NCBI RefSeq assembly: GCF_026151205.1
Contig: NC_087072.1
Location: forward strand, 16,817,669-16,881,668
DNA length: 64,000 nt
Source: Bolinopsis microptera
Lineage: Eukaryota; Ctenophora; Tentaculata; Lobata; Bolinopsidae
Direction of reading: 5' to 3'
A model generated the notes under the pieces. The model had not been told where the DNA came from and did no database searches. It saw only the letters and a program-made list of their open reading frames with translations. Made by a program: the position numbers and the translations under genes. Below are positions 10,594 to 19,507 of the stretch, piece after piece. Position 1 is the first letter of the stretch, and every line of letters begins with the position of its first letter.

Positions 10594-13500
10594 TGGCCTG
10601 TTTTAGGATGGCCTGTTCGAGTGATTTCGGCAGATGCTCTGGCGGCAACGTACAGAGTAGATTATCTACATCAGAACGCAAAAGAAGAAGCACAGCACTA
10701 ATCTTCACTCTAGCTACTTTTAATGTCCTGGGTATTACTTCTCCAGTTAAACGGGATGAACTTTTGAGAGATTGCTATTATCGTAAAATAGACATTCTCG
10801 CTGTGCAAGAAACAAAATGTCGTCACTTTGAGGATTCAGTTTTGCATTTTACAGATGATGATGGGAAATCACACAAATATCGCTTCATAAACTTTCAGCA
10901 ATTTGACAATAAGTGGCAAGCAGGTATTGGTTTTCTTGTAAATTCAGTCTATACCAACTACATCAAGTGTTACAACAGTATCAGTGACAGGGTTGCTTAT
11001 CTAGATCTTGAGATACCAAGTAAATCAGGTAAACCAAGACTTTGCCGTGTTATCAATGCCTATGGACACACTCAAGTAAATTGTGATAAGTATCCGCAGA
11101 GACGTGATTATTTCTACAAGTTTCTTGGCAAAGCTGTTGATATCCCATCAAGTTGGGACTTATATATTCTTGGAGATTTCAACTCTCGACTCGGTAAATT
11201 GTCTCATTCAGATATTGTTTTCGGGTATAATGACTTTATGGGTATGTATGGGTCTGGAAAGAGGAATTCAAATGGAGAGCATCTTCTTAATTTTCTTGTT
11301 GATAAAAAACTTTTTGCTTGCAACACTAGCTTCCAGCACCCTGTCCGTCATATAACAACAAGAATTGGTTTTATGAAAGACTACTCAGCTCCTAAAAACT
11401 CACATCGCACTTTGCCCTACTACTCTCAAATTGACTATGTCCTATGTAGCAGTCGATTGAAGAAACTTTTAGTGAATTCTCGAAGTTATGGGGGTACTCT
11501 TGTTAAATCTGATCACAAAATTGTTATTACACGTTTCAACTTTAGTGACGCTCACCTTGTCTTCCCCAAACAGAAACCTAAAATGCATTTTGATATCACA
11601 ACCCTTGTCAGTAATCCTGCTGCTAAAATGCATTACAACAACACATTGAATGATATTCTAACAGACAGCCCTGTTAATCCTAACCCTGAGGAAGAAATGA
11701 ATAGTTTGTTTCACAATGTACATAAAGCTGCTGAGGTTAGTATTGGATACCTTCCTAGGAAACGCCCTAAAAACTTTTGTAATGACCTTGAAATTCGAGA
11801 GATGTCTGATGAAAAGAAAGTTCTACAAGCTCTACTCAATCAGAACAACACCTCTGAAGATAGATCAGTTATACGTACCAAAATCAATCGTATTCAAAAT
11901 GACACTCGTAAGAGAATCAAGCTCCTTCAAGAAGAGCATGCAGACACTCTTGCTGAAGAAATAAACGAAACTGATAGTTCTAGAGCATACTTTGCAGCCA
12001 CTCGCCAACTAACGGGTATCAAACGTGCTCCAACCATAAGTGTGCATGATGAAAACTCTAACTTCATAGGTACAGACACTGGAAAAGCTGCTACACTAAA
12101 GAACCACTTTGAAGAGAAGTTCACTGCAAAACATACAGTTGAGCCTATTGACACTTTCTTTGATCAACCTAGTCCTCTCGCTGACCCTATTACTGCTATT
12201 GAAGTTGAGATAGCTGCTAAAGCTTTGAAGAATGGTAGAGCCACTGGGCCTGATGATATCCCAAGTGAATTGATTAAGTATGCAAACAGAAGTGTATTTC
12301 AGAAATATGCAGACTGTATAAATACCGCATTTGAAACAAACACCACCATAACATCTATTGGAAAAGGCAACATTACTCCACTCCAAAAGCCTAAGAAACC
12401 ACTTGGTCCAGCAGCAAACATCAGACCTCTCACCCTCTCAAACTGCTCCAGAAAATTACTGTCAATGATTACCCTAAAACGTATCCAAGGCAAGCTAGAT
12501 CAGTACACCGGTCCTACACAAAGTGCTTACAAGAGAGGTAGAAGTTGTGGCGATATAATTTGGTCTCAACGTATGCTAACCTCAGTGGTACTTAGAAAGC
12601 ATTGGAGCTACCACAGAATGAGTATAGACATGTCAAGTGCCTTTGACACCATCAGCAGAGAAACAGTACTCAATGTTCTTGAAGATGCTGGCTGTACTAG
12701 TGATGAAATTAGGATGGTACGGCTCCTACTATCAAACACAGTGTTGAAAGTAAAAGTCAATAATACTGTATCAATTGAGTTCCAAAGCACAACTGGAGCA
12801 TTTCAAGGAGATGCACTATCAGGTAATCTATTTACTGTTGTTGAAGCCGCTGCACTTATTCACCTCAGATCTATACTCTCCCAAGTATCATCAACACCTT
12901 ACCCAGTGAATCATCCAATCCCTAATCCTCCTATCTCAGAAGAATTCATGCCACTCGAAACAGGATACTCTGATGATATTGACTTTAATAACACTGAACT
13001 TGCTCCACTCAAAGAAATGCTTCCTATCGCTAAAGATATATTCCAGCAGTGGGACCTTCATATCAATTCTTCCAAGACTGAATTTGTCCATTTTTATTTA
13101 GCAGATCCTAAACCCACTGTTAAACGCAAGGTGATTGTTGGAAAAGTGTATAGAGGTGATGAAGAGTGGCGCTCTAACAAAACTTTAGGATCGTTGATGT
13201 GCACTGTTAAGGATATCAAGAATCGAATATTCCTTGGTAATGTTGCCTTTAGTAAATTTCAGAAAGTTTGGATGAAGAGCAAGATTTCAGTCCAAAGGAA
13301 GATAAAAATCTACGAGGCACAAGTAGTCTCTATTCTACTCTACAACTGCAACTCCTGGGCTGCACCACTAGCTTCGTTGAATGAACTTGATATTGCTCAT
13401 CGCAAACACCTCCGAAGAATCCTCAACATCAGATGGCCTACTGGGGTTATTTCTAATGAGGCACTCTATGCTCGTTGTTATGTCACTCCCTTGTCTGTGA

Positions 13501-13769
13501 GGGTCTCTAAGTTTCGATGGAGAATGTTAGGACATATCTTAAGAGGACAGGAAGACTCACCAGCATACACCTCTATGTTATTTGCTATAAATTCTGATAT
13601 TTTTATGGAAGGGAGACGGGGTAGACCATGTTTAAACTTATTAGATGTTATTAGAAAAGACTTGACTAGTAGAAATCTTGATATTAGACTTAAGAATTTG
13701 ACTGATTTCGAAGACCTTAGATTTTTAGCTTTAGATAGGGAGGAGTGGAAGAAGTTAGAAGATGGTTGA
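10593..13769 (+). CDS. RTE-like LINE endonuclease-reverse transcriptase (intact)
   Basis: A 1058-residue frame. An AP-type endonuclease spans residues about 45-320: TLATFNVLG, VQETK, LYILGDFNSRLG, QIDYVLCS and KSDHKIV cover the N, E, D-x-N, D and SDH catalytic positions. RT follows, about 530-800: GRATGPDDIPSELIKY, LTLSNCSRKLLS, MSIDMSSAFDTISRE, TTGAFQGDALSG, and YSDD in place of the common YADD. The C-terminus holds RRILNIRWP, RMLGHILRG and a GRRGRP motif with a final DREEW, typical of RTE-clade proteins. The ATG at 10593 borrows its A from the target duplication, so the native start may differ. Confidence 0.85.
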   Translation: MACFRMACSSDFGRCSGGNVQSRLSTSERKRRSTALIFTLATFNVLGITSPVKRDELLRDCYYRKIDILAVQETKCRHFEDSVLHFTDDDGKSHKYRFINFQQFDNKWQAGIGFLVNSVYTNYIKCYNSISDRVAYLDLEIPSKSGKPRLCRVINAYGHTQVNCDKYPQRRDYFYKFLGKAVDIPSSWDLYILGDFNSRLGKLSHSDIVFGYNDFMGMYGSGKRNSNGEHLLNFLVDKKLFACNTSFQHPVRHITTRIGFMKDYSAPKNSHRTLPYYSQIDYVLCSSRLKKLLVNSRSYGGTLVKSDHKIVITRFNFSDAHLVFPKQKPKMHFDITTLVSNPAAKMHYNNTLNDILTDSPVNPNPEEEMNSLFHNVHKAAEVSIGYLPRKRPKNFCNDLEIREMSDEKKVLQALLNQNNTSEDRSVIRTKINRIQNDTRKRIKLLQEEHADTLAEEINETDSSRAYFAATRQLTGIKRAPTISVHDENSNFIGTDTGKAATLKNHFEEKFTAKHTVEPIDTFFDQPSPLADPITAIEVEIAAKALKNGRATGPDDIPSELIKYANRSVFQKYADCINTAFETNTTITSIGKGNITPLQKPKKPLGPAANIRPLTLSNCSRKLLSMITLKRIQGKLDQYTGPTQSAYKRGRSCGDIIWSQRMLTSVVLRKHWSYHRMSIDMSSAFDTISRETVLNVLEDAGCTSDEIRMVRLLLSNTVLKVKVNNTVSIEFQSTTGAFQGDALSGNLFTVVEAAALIHLRSILSQVSSTPYPVNHPIPNPPISEEFMPLETGYSDDIDFNNTELAPLKEMLPIAKDIFQQWDLHINSSKTEFVHFYLADPKPTVKRKVIVGKVYRGDEEWRSNKTLGSLMCTVKDIKNRIFLGNVAFSKFQKVWMKSKISVQRKIKIYEAQVVSILLYNCNSWAAPLASLNELDIAHRKHLRRILNIRWPTGVISNEALYARCYVTPLSVRVSKFRWRMLGHILRGQEDSPAYTSMLFAINSDIFMEGRRGRPCLNLLDVIRKDLTSRNLDIRLKNLTDFEDLRFLALDREEWKKLEDG

Positions 13770-13859
13770 TGTTTTTGTTTTCTTTTTTATGCGTTTTGAT
13801 ATCTATAAGGTGCCTAGGATGCTCTTTTAAAGAGATATTTCGTACTTTGAAAGATTTAC
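10594..13859 (+). mobile_element. RTE-like LINE nested in the Copia 3' LTR
   Basis: A 3266-bp insertion flanked by TACTACTATATA at 10582-10593 and 13860-13871, a 12-bp target-site duplication of LTR sequence. It contains one long uninterrupted frame. The 3' untranslated region is only about 90 bp and ends in short ACT/TAC repeats, as RTE elements often do. There is essentially no 5' untranslated region, so it is either a very compact element or truncated just upstream of the coding start. The intact frame and the perfect duplication show a recent insertion. Confidence 0.88.
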
Positions 13860-13871
13860 TACTACTATATA

Positions 13872-13989
13872 ACTGTTTCAGGTGATATGTTCCCTGTTTA
13901 TGTGTCTTAGGCTAGTGGAGCCTTGTTTGATATCCCTTCCCTTATACCCTTGGTGTTTCATTGCTTTCACTGGTACTTGCCATTTCACA
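13872..13989 (+). repeat. Copia 3' LTR, right piece
   Basis: The remaining 118 bases of the 3' LTR after the nested LINE, identical by eye to the corresponding part of the 5' LTR. It ends TTTCACA and is followed by LINE copy B coding sequence. Confidence 0.9.
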
Positions 13990-14424
13990 AAGGAGCACAC
14001 CAAGCCCATTTTTAATCGACTAAAATTGCTTACTGTTCAAAACTTGTACAAATACCACTGTATATCTGAGATATTTCGAATTATGAAATTTCGCACTCCA
14101 TACTCGTTGTATTGTACTATAGACTCATCAAAACGTGATACAAGTAATGTCATAATCCTCCCAAGAAAAACCAACACGTTTCTTTATATAGCCTCCAAAT
14201 TGTGGAATAGCATACACAAACGGATTCTAAATGAGAATGGGGAAATCCTCACTACTTCTGTATCTTTGGTTAAATTACGCTGTAAAAGTATCATCCTGGG
14301 ATCCCAATCCATCAACAATAATAACACCTGGACTTACCACAACTTTCACATCGCCCCTCACTCAGTCACAGACCAAACCAGTTCATCACTCACTCACCAA
14401 ATTGCCGACCCAATATCTATTTAA
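13990..14424 (+). pseudogene. LINE copy B, C-terminal part after the nested insertion
   Basis: The readable frame continues the RT C-terminus with KEHTKPIFNRLKLLTVQNLY and ASKLWNSIHKRI, ending at 14424. The apparent upstream start within the LTR (13882) is an artefact of reading through Copia sequence. The 3' untranslated part reaches the TTA-rich tail near 14605. Confidence 0.8.
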
Positions 14425-14605
14425 GTGGCAAAAATTTTCTAGACAAATGACATATCGATATTGCTGCAGCAGATACAAATACCAATATTATTATATTCCC
14501 AAACGTTTGAACCATTAAATTAACCAGGAAATTCAATTCTCAACTTAACATTTACTGTTTTAAACTGATATGATGATATTAACTTAACTTATTATTATTT
14601 TTTTT

Positions 14606-15309
14606 AAACATACTCCTTCTTAGTGTGGTGACTTGGGGTCCATAAATATAACAATACAAGCTGATAAACCAAAAAGAACAACTGGGGTAGGTAGGTAGCC
14701 CTGGTGGGTGCGTAAACTTTACGGTCTGCTCTCTCCAAGATCAGCCTGCTTCTCCATTTTACCGTGAAGCCTAATTTCTAGTTTTTATAAATACAATGCA
14801 AGTGCAGGTTTACTAATCTTAATCTACTTAACAACTCAATAGCCCAAGTCACCATACCCGTAGTATATTCCATGGTAATAGAAGAACTAAAGTTTTTCAA
14901 ATTGTTGCTATAATTGATTTAAATAAAAAATTGTTGTTTTCTTGAAAATTGTTGTTTTCTTCTGAAGTGGTTTGTAAATGGGCCATTGTTAGCCCCAAGC
15001 GTTTTGGTCTCTCATTCCTGCCACTCAGCATTGCCTACTGTAAAGTAGAAATTTTTCTAAGACAATAGAGAAACTGACCTTGTCTCACTAAATTCAACCA
15101 CTTGCCATAATAAAAATACTAACAACCAAATAAAGTTTTAAAAATAGTTATATACCATCACCAAAAAATATTTCCTCAAGTTTACTTATTTGTGGTTTAA
15201 GCTCTTATTTTATTTATGATTAAAAAGGAATGTAAAATAAAACTTATTTTTTCATTGAAAACTTATTGTTTCATTGAATAGTCCTGAAAATATTGCCCTA
15301 AGTTGAGCA
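14606..15309. other. Non-coding stretch
   Basis: AT-rich, with no exon or repeat boundary I can support. A tandem pair of AATTGTTGTTTTCTT-like words lies at about 14930-14960. Confidence 0.4.
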
Positions 15310-15500
15310 ATAGCTGGGCAGTGGGCACTGTCCTAAAAAACACGAGATGGTCTCTTCTTCATGATGACACATACACATAGGACATGCACTGGCAGTAGAT
15401 TTGCAGATATTATGGAGGTGTTTGTTTAGCCCACCTTGGGTGCTACATATTGTGTTAATGCCTAAACGTATGTGAGCTGTGAGGGCCAGGGCTAGAGTGC
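15310..15500 (-). pseudogene. LINE relic: C-terminal zinc-finger-like end of a retrotransposon polyprotein
   Basis: Reading leftwards, one frame gives LTAHIRLGINTICSTQG, then GLNKHLHNICKSTASACP, then MCHHEEETISCFLGQCP. The order small residues, LN-x-HL, C-x2-C, EEET, x3-FL, x2-CP is the conserved C-terminal region of many LINE ORF2 proteins. The frame is open for about 60 codons but surrounded by non-coding sequence, so this is a fragment. Confidence 0.5.
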
Positions 15501-15897
15501 AGCACGAAGATTATAATGTACAAGAGTTTCTTAGTGAACACACTGTTAGCGTCACAACTTGGAAGCTTGCCAAGGTGTGCAGCATGTACCTCTCCTACAC
15601 TACTATGTAAGCTAATAAAACGTTTTTTAGCGACATGAGGATAAAAGGTCTAAGATATTCATTATGCTTCTCCTTATTATCAACATAATTGGTTCCCTAA
15701 GTGATTATTTCAAATATACTTTATTCAAAACATTTCAAAAATAACAATTATCTACAATACTTTTAGGAATCATATCTTTCTTAATCCTTTTGATTTGGCT
15801 TTAGAACTCAGAACCGTCTCAAGATATGCATGCACCTCTCCCACACTTTCCAGTCATGTAATCAGAAGCAGAATGGAGCCATGTTATAATCAGCTTA

Positions 15898-16194
15898 CAA
15901 CAACAACAACAATGGCGAACCTAGCAAGCTAGGATCGAGGGGCCGATCTCCTTTTCTTTTGCGGTGCGGCCACGGTCCTTTCGGTACAGATTTCCCTGCA
16001 GCATAGTCGGGACGCAACCCCAGGCATATGCACTCGTGTTATTTTCGCAGCTCTAATGAGAGCCACTACCATTCACACCATGGTTTGGTGAGTGACGGCT
16101 GCCCATCAATTTTGAAATCTTGGCCCAACTGGGATTCGAACTCGCAACGTCAGGGCCAGTAGACAAGCAGATTAACCAACTAAGCCACTGAGCC
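15898..16194 (-). mobile_element. tRNA-derived SINE
   Basis: The minus strand begins GGCTCAGTGGCTTAGTTGG. The A-box TGGCTTAGTTGG is at 16176-16187, the B-box GTTCGAATC at 16133-16141, and an acceptor-like pairing joins GGCTCAG with TTGGGCC. About 200 bp of body follow, then a (TTG)n tail at about 15900-15914. The target-site duplication ATAATCAGCTTA is perfect at 15886-15897 and 16195-16206. This is a complete SINE insertion. Confidence 0.88.
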
Positions 16195-16206
16195 ATAATC
16201 AGCTTA

Positions 16207-17303
16207 AATAGTGGAGTTGCACACTGCACGCAGCTGCTCATCAAGGAAATTCAGTCATGTTGATAAACTGTCCTGAAGATTCCGGTAAAATTATCAGCGC
16301 TCAGTGTTTATGAATTTTTGGAGATTTGATGTCCTGAGAACATTATAAGACCAAATAAGCTCAGTTGTTCAAATAGTTCAGTTGTACAGGGGCATACTCG
16401 AATAAATAAAAAACATTATTTTTCCACCATACCCCAACATAGTAAGCAGAATGCAGGTACATTGAGACTCAATGTGATAATCTTCTGCAATGACAAAGGT
16501 TAAAATCATTGCATCAGTATCAAGAATAAGAATTTTACAAGGTAAGACACTTGTGCCTTGTTCTAATTTTTTACAGAAAATGTGTCAAACAGTATATATA
16601 CATTCAATTAAATCAAGTGTTGCAATTGGCAGAGCACAATTCATTGCTACCACCTTGTTCTAATTGGAATAATAATAATAATTCTATACAGTTACACAAT
16701 TGAAACAATTATGGCCCCTTATTGTGGGCAGAGTATGTGTCTTTGTTGAAGTGTCCTGATATAAACTTATCTGAGTGACTGCATTAAAATAATTTAAGGA
16801 GAGTTCTCTAGCTCTCAAAACTTTAAGACAATAGAAATAAATACTAGGACCTAATAATAAAATCAAAACAAAATGCAGCCACCTAATTTGTTGACCATTG
16901 TTAATGATCTGGCCCGGCGCGCGCTACTTCGTAGCTCGTGCCGTCGGGCCATTTCGAGAAGAAAGCGGCGCGCGCTACTTCGAAGAAATTTAGACGAGTA
17001 ACATCCGTCAACAAACTGGTCGCTCACCCGAAGAAGAAAAGGCCATGGATGAACAAACTCACCTCTACTAGTACTACTAAACACAGAACAAGGAGCCGCG
17101 CGCGATCAAAAAGGGTTGCAGTGTCTGTCAACATTTTGCAAAATCTCCAATCTCTATTCGTATTCTTTTTTATGATTAAAAAAAGAATATTGATGGCATC
17201 GTATTTTGTATTTAATCGGCGCGCACTATTTCTGAGATCGATTTAGACGAGTATCAGTATTCCATATCCGTCAAAGATTATTGACAATATATTATCATAT
17301 TGA
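16207..17303. other. Non-coding stretch with GC-rich islands
   Basis: No gene is recognised. At 16910-17110 and 17215-17260 short GC-rich words (GGCGCGCGCTACTTCG and a variant) recur near the shared word TTTAGACGAGTA. They look like decayed copies of one repeat. The rest is AT-rich. Confidence 0.4.
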
Positions 17304-17696
17304 TTTGATTCACGATGTCAATCCTTCGCATCTCGCCGATCTGCATACGGTTGCGAGAAGCATTATTTGATGCGCGCGCGACCCAGCAGTGCATCGCGCT
17401 ACAACATATTGATTAATTCAATTTGGGATTGGGTCAGGCTAGGCTAAAGGCTTAAAGTAATAGTTGGAATACAAGTAAAAAGTAATTCTAACGGTTTTGA
17501 ATAATACATATAATACCGTGATACAATATTACATATTACATGAAAGTTTTAGTATAACTTTTATTTGTAGCGCGATGCACTACTGGGTCGCGCCGCGCAT
17601 TAAATAATTCTTCTCGCAACCACTTCGGTAGATTGGCAAAATGCACCACTGTCATGTGCCTCACCAAGCTGCGAAGGATTGACATCGTGAATCAAA
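17304..17696. repeat. Imperfect foldback element (about 393 bp)
   Basis: The left end TTTGATTCACGATGTCAATC (17304 on) is the reverse complement of the right end reaching 17696. Homology continues imperfectly inwards over 100-130 bp, including the GC-rich words at 17370-17400 and 17566-17600. There is no coding capacity. It resembles a MITE with long terminal inverted repeats. Confidence 0.75.
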
Positions 17697-18097
17697 ACTT
17701 TTATACACTATATTAAAAATATCATTTGATACAATAAGGTCCACAAATAATTTTAAAATTGAAAATTAAATTAAAATTTGAGGTATGCCGCGCATATTTT
17801 CGCTAATTGACACCGTAGTATGAAAATCGAGCGCTAATATAAAAATTGTCATATTTTCGGAGAGACAGAGGGGCGAAAAAAAACTTTGTCAATATAGACA
17901 GTTTAGATTTGAACTTGGAGCCGCAAGGCCAAGGGTGATTTTCAAAATATTGAATTTTTGAAGGGTTATTTTTATATAGGGTCATTGTGACATTATGTGT
18001 ATACTGTTTGAAACAATTTATTATTCATTTCATTCATATTTTTGATGTTAACAACCCAAACGTTTTTAGTGTTATTGTTGCACCTCAGAGCACCCTT

Positions 18098-18517
18098 TGC
18101 CCCATGTGTAATTTGATTGAAAGAGCATTTTTTGATGTAAGAGTGTTTCCCGCTCCTGCTCCAACCAACGCCGCTAAACCAATTCCTATGATGTATTTGG
18201 CTCACGAGACTGAGAAGAAAAGAGCATATAATGCAAGGGTCCTAGAAGTGGAAAAAGCTACCTTTACACCTTTAGTTTTCTCCACAACAGGAGGCATGGG
18301 AGTCGAAGCGCAACGCTTGATTAAAAAGCTTGCACAAAAGATGGAATCTCCAACGGGTCAGCGTTATTCAGACTCAGTTACATATCTTAGAAAGCGCTTG
18401 CGCTTTGAGGTATTAAAGACAACGGTTATTTCGATAAGGGGGGACAGAGGGCCCAAGTTGCGATATAAACCAGACAATATTGAAGATTTAGATTTAAATA
18501 TTGAGCCCTTTGACTAG
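18098..18517 (+). pseudogene. Fragment resembling the C-terminal domain of a cnidarian-type retroelement protein
   Basis: The frame reads CPMCNLIERAFFDVRVF, then HETEKKRAYNARVLEVEK, then FTPLVFSTTGGMGVEAQ, and ends in a region with YLRKRLRFEVLKTTVISIRG. I recall the pattern RVxEVExxxFTPLVFSxTGGMGxEA with a later LR-x-RL-x-F-x-LL-x-x-I-x-IRG from proteins next to reverse transcriptases in cnidarian and sponge genomes. Their exact biochemical role I do not know. No RT lies directly upstream, so this is a stranded 3' piece. The nominal start at 17987 is not an ATG and the N-terminal 35 residues look like intergenic read-through. Confidence 0.45.
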
Positions 18518-19507
18518 AGAATACTTTCTTGAATATTTTCGATAGTTTTTAATATTGGTAATATTAATGAATTGTAATTGATTGATATGTAATATTTAGG
18601 CCCGTGGCCAGTTTACACAATTTGATTATTAATTATTTTTTATTTATCCTCATAAATTGTGGTAGTCCTCATCCATAGAAATTCCCAATTTTAAAAATCA
18701 TAATATCAATGAAACAAGAAATTTCAATGAAACAAGAAATTTAATTTTAGCACATTTTACAGAATAAAAAGATGTAAATCAGTTCATAAAATATAATGCC
18801 CATTTGGTGTATGACTTTTTGTCCTTGACTGCTAGTTTGGTTTTGGAAGGACAGGTAACTAACGGGGCAAGGAATGCACGTGCCTGGAAGATTTTGCACA
18901 CACCAAAACGCTAGTTCAGTTAAGTTTTTAGAGACATGGCTCATTTTAGGACTAGAAGAAAAATTGTTAGCGGACATTAGGGGTTCTGTTTATAGTTGTT
19001 ACTATAGGTTGCAGTCTTGTTGTGACAAAAAGTCTACCTAAAACATGCTTTAGTTTATATAGTGTAGTTCAAGGATATAAAATGCAGCTTCAAGGTGGAT
19101 ATTGGAGAGCTGGCGAAAGATTATGGCCTTTGAATCAATGGTTATAATATGCTTTGTCCCTGACGTAATTTTAATCTTCACCATGATTTGTCGTGATTGG
19201 TTGACACTAAATTAGATTTTCATGGCTCCTCAAATACACTGCCAGAGATGTAAGATTCGAAGAAAATTATTGAGAGGGGTTGTGGACATTTCGTAATATT
19301 CGATGAGTTCATATCCTGAAATGTTTTGATATGCACCATTTTGGGATTCTGGACTGAAGTATGCAGCAAACAAGCCCCTATAATATAGTTACAGTAGGGG
19401 ATGTAATACTGTCGTGAAGATTGGGGGAAACTGGTGGACTGTGGTTTAGTCATAGTTCTGGTTTCATTCAAGTTTGAAACTGTCGGGATTGTATTTAAAA
19501 TTTAAAA
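18518..19507. other. AT-rich non-coding stretch
   Basis: Nearly 1 kb without a supported feature on either strand. Confidence 0.4.

Larger units (their letters stand above)
7608..13989 (+). mobile_element. Copia-type LTR retrotransposon, internally deleted, with nested LINE
   Basis: Two 175-bp LTRs start TGTGAATG and end TTTCACA. The 5' LTR is 7608-7782. The 3' LTR is split into 10537-10593 and 13872-13989, and 57+118 bases add up to exactly 175. I find no difference between the two LTRs by eye. A primer-binding-like site follows the 5' LTR, and a purine tract precedes the 3' LTR. The internal region is only about 2.75 kb, against roughly 4-5 kb for a complete Copia, because the integrase core and nearly all of RT are missing. 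The flanking bases gttag and aagga do not match as a 5-bp target duplication. Confidence 0.88.
4895..14605 (+). mobile_element. LINE copy B (Jockey-superfamily), split by a 6.4-kb nested insertion
   Basis: Left part 4895-7607 carries endonuclease and RT. The right part, 13990-14605, carries the C-terminus and a TTA-rich tail (about 14588-14605). Between them sits a Copia element that itself holds an RTE-like LINE. The protein reads across the gap: ...RARPYTKQRL on the left and TKEHTKPIFNRLKLL on the right, a continuation familiar from this LINE group with a few residues missing. The left end abuts the tail of LINE copy A. Confidence 0.8.

Noticed and set aside
13882..13989. N-terminus MICSLFMCLRLVEPC of the frame leading into LINE copy B
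   Set aside because: This part is LTR sequence; the same peptide appears from the 5' LTR at 7675. The true LINE protein resumes only at about 13990.
16053..16244. 63-codon minus-strand frame starting MMSSCVQCATPL
   Set aside because: It is a translation through the tRNA-derived SINE and its target duplication, not a gene.
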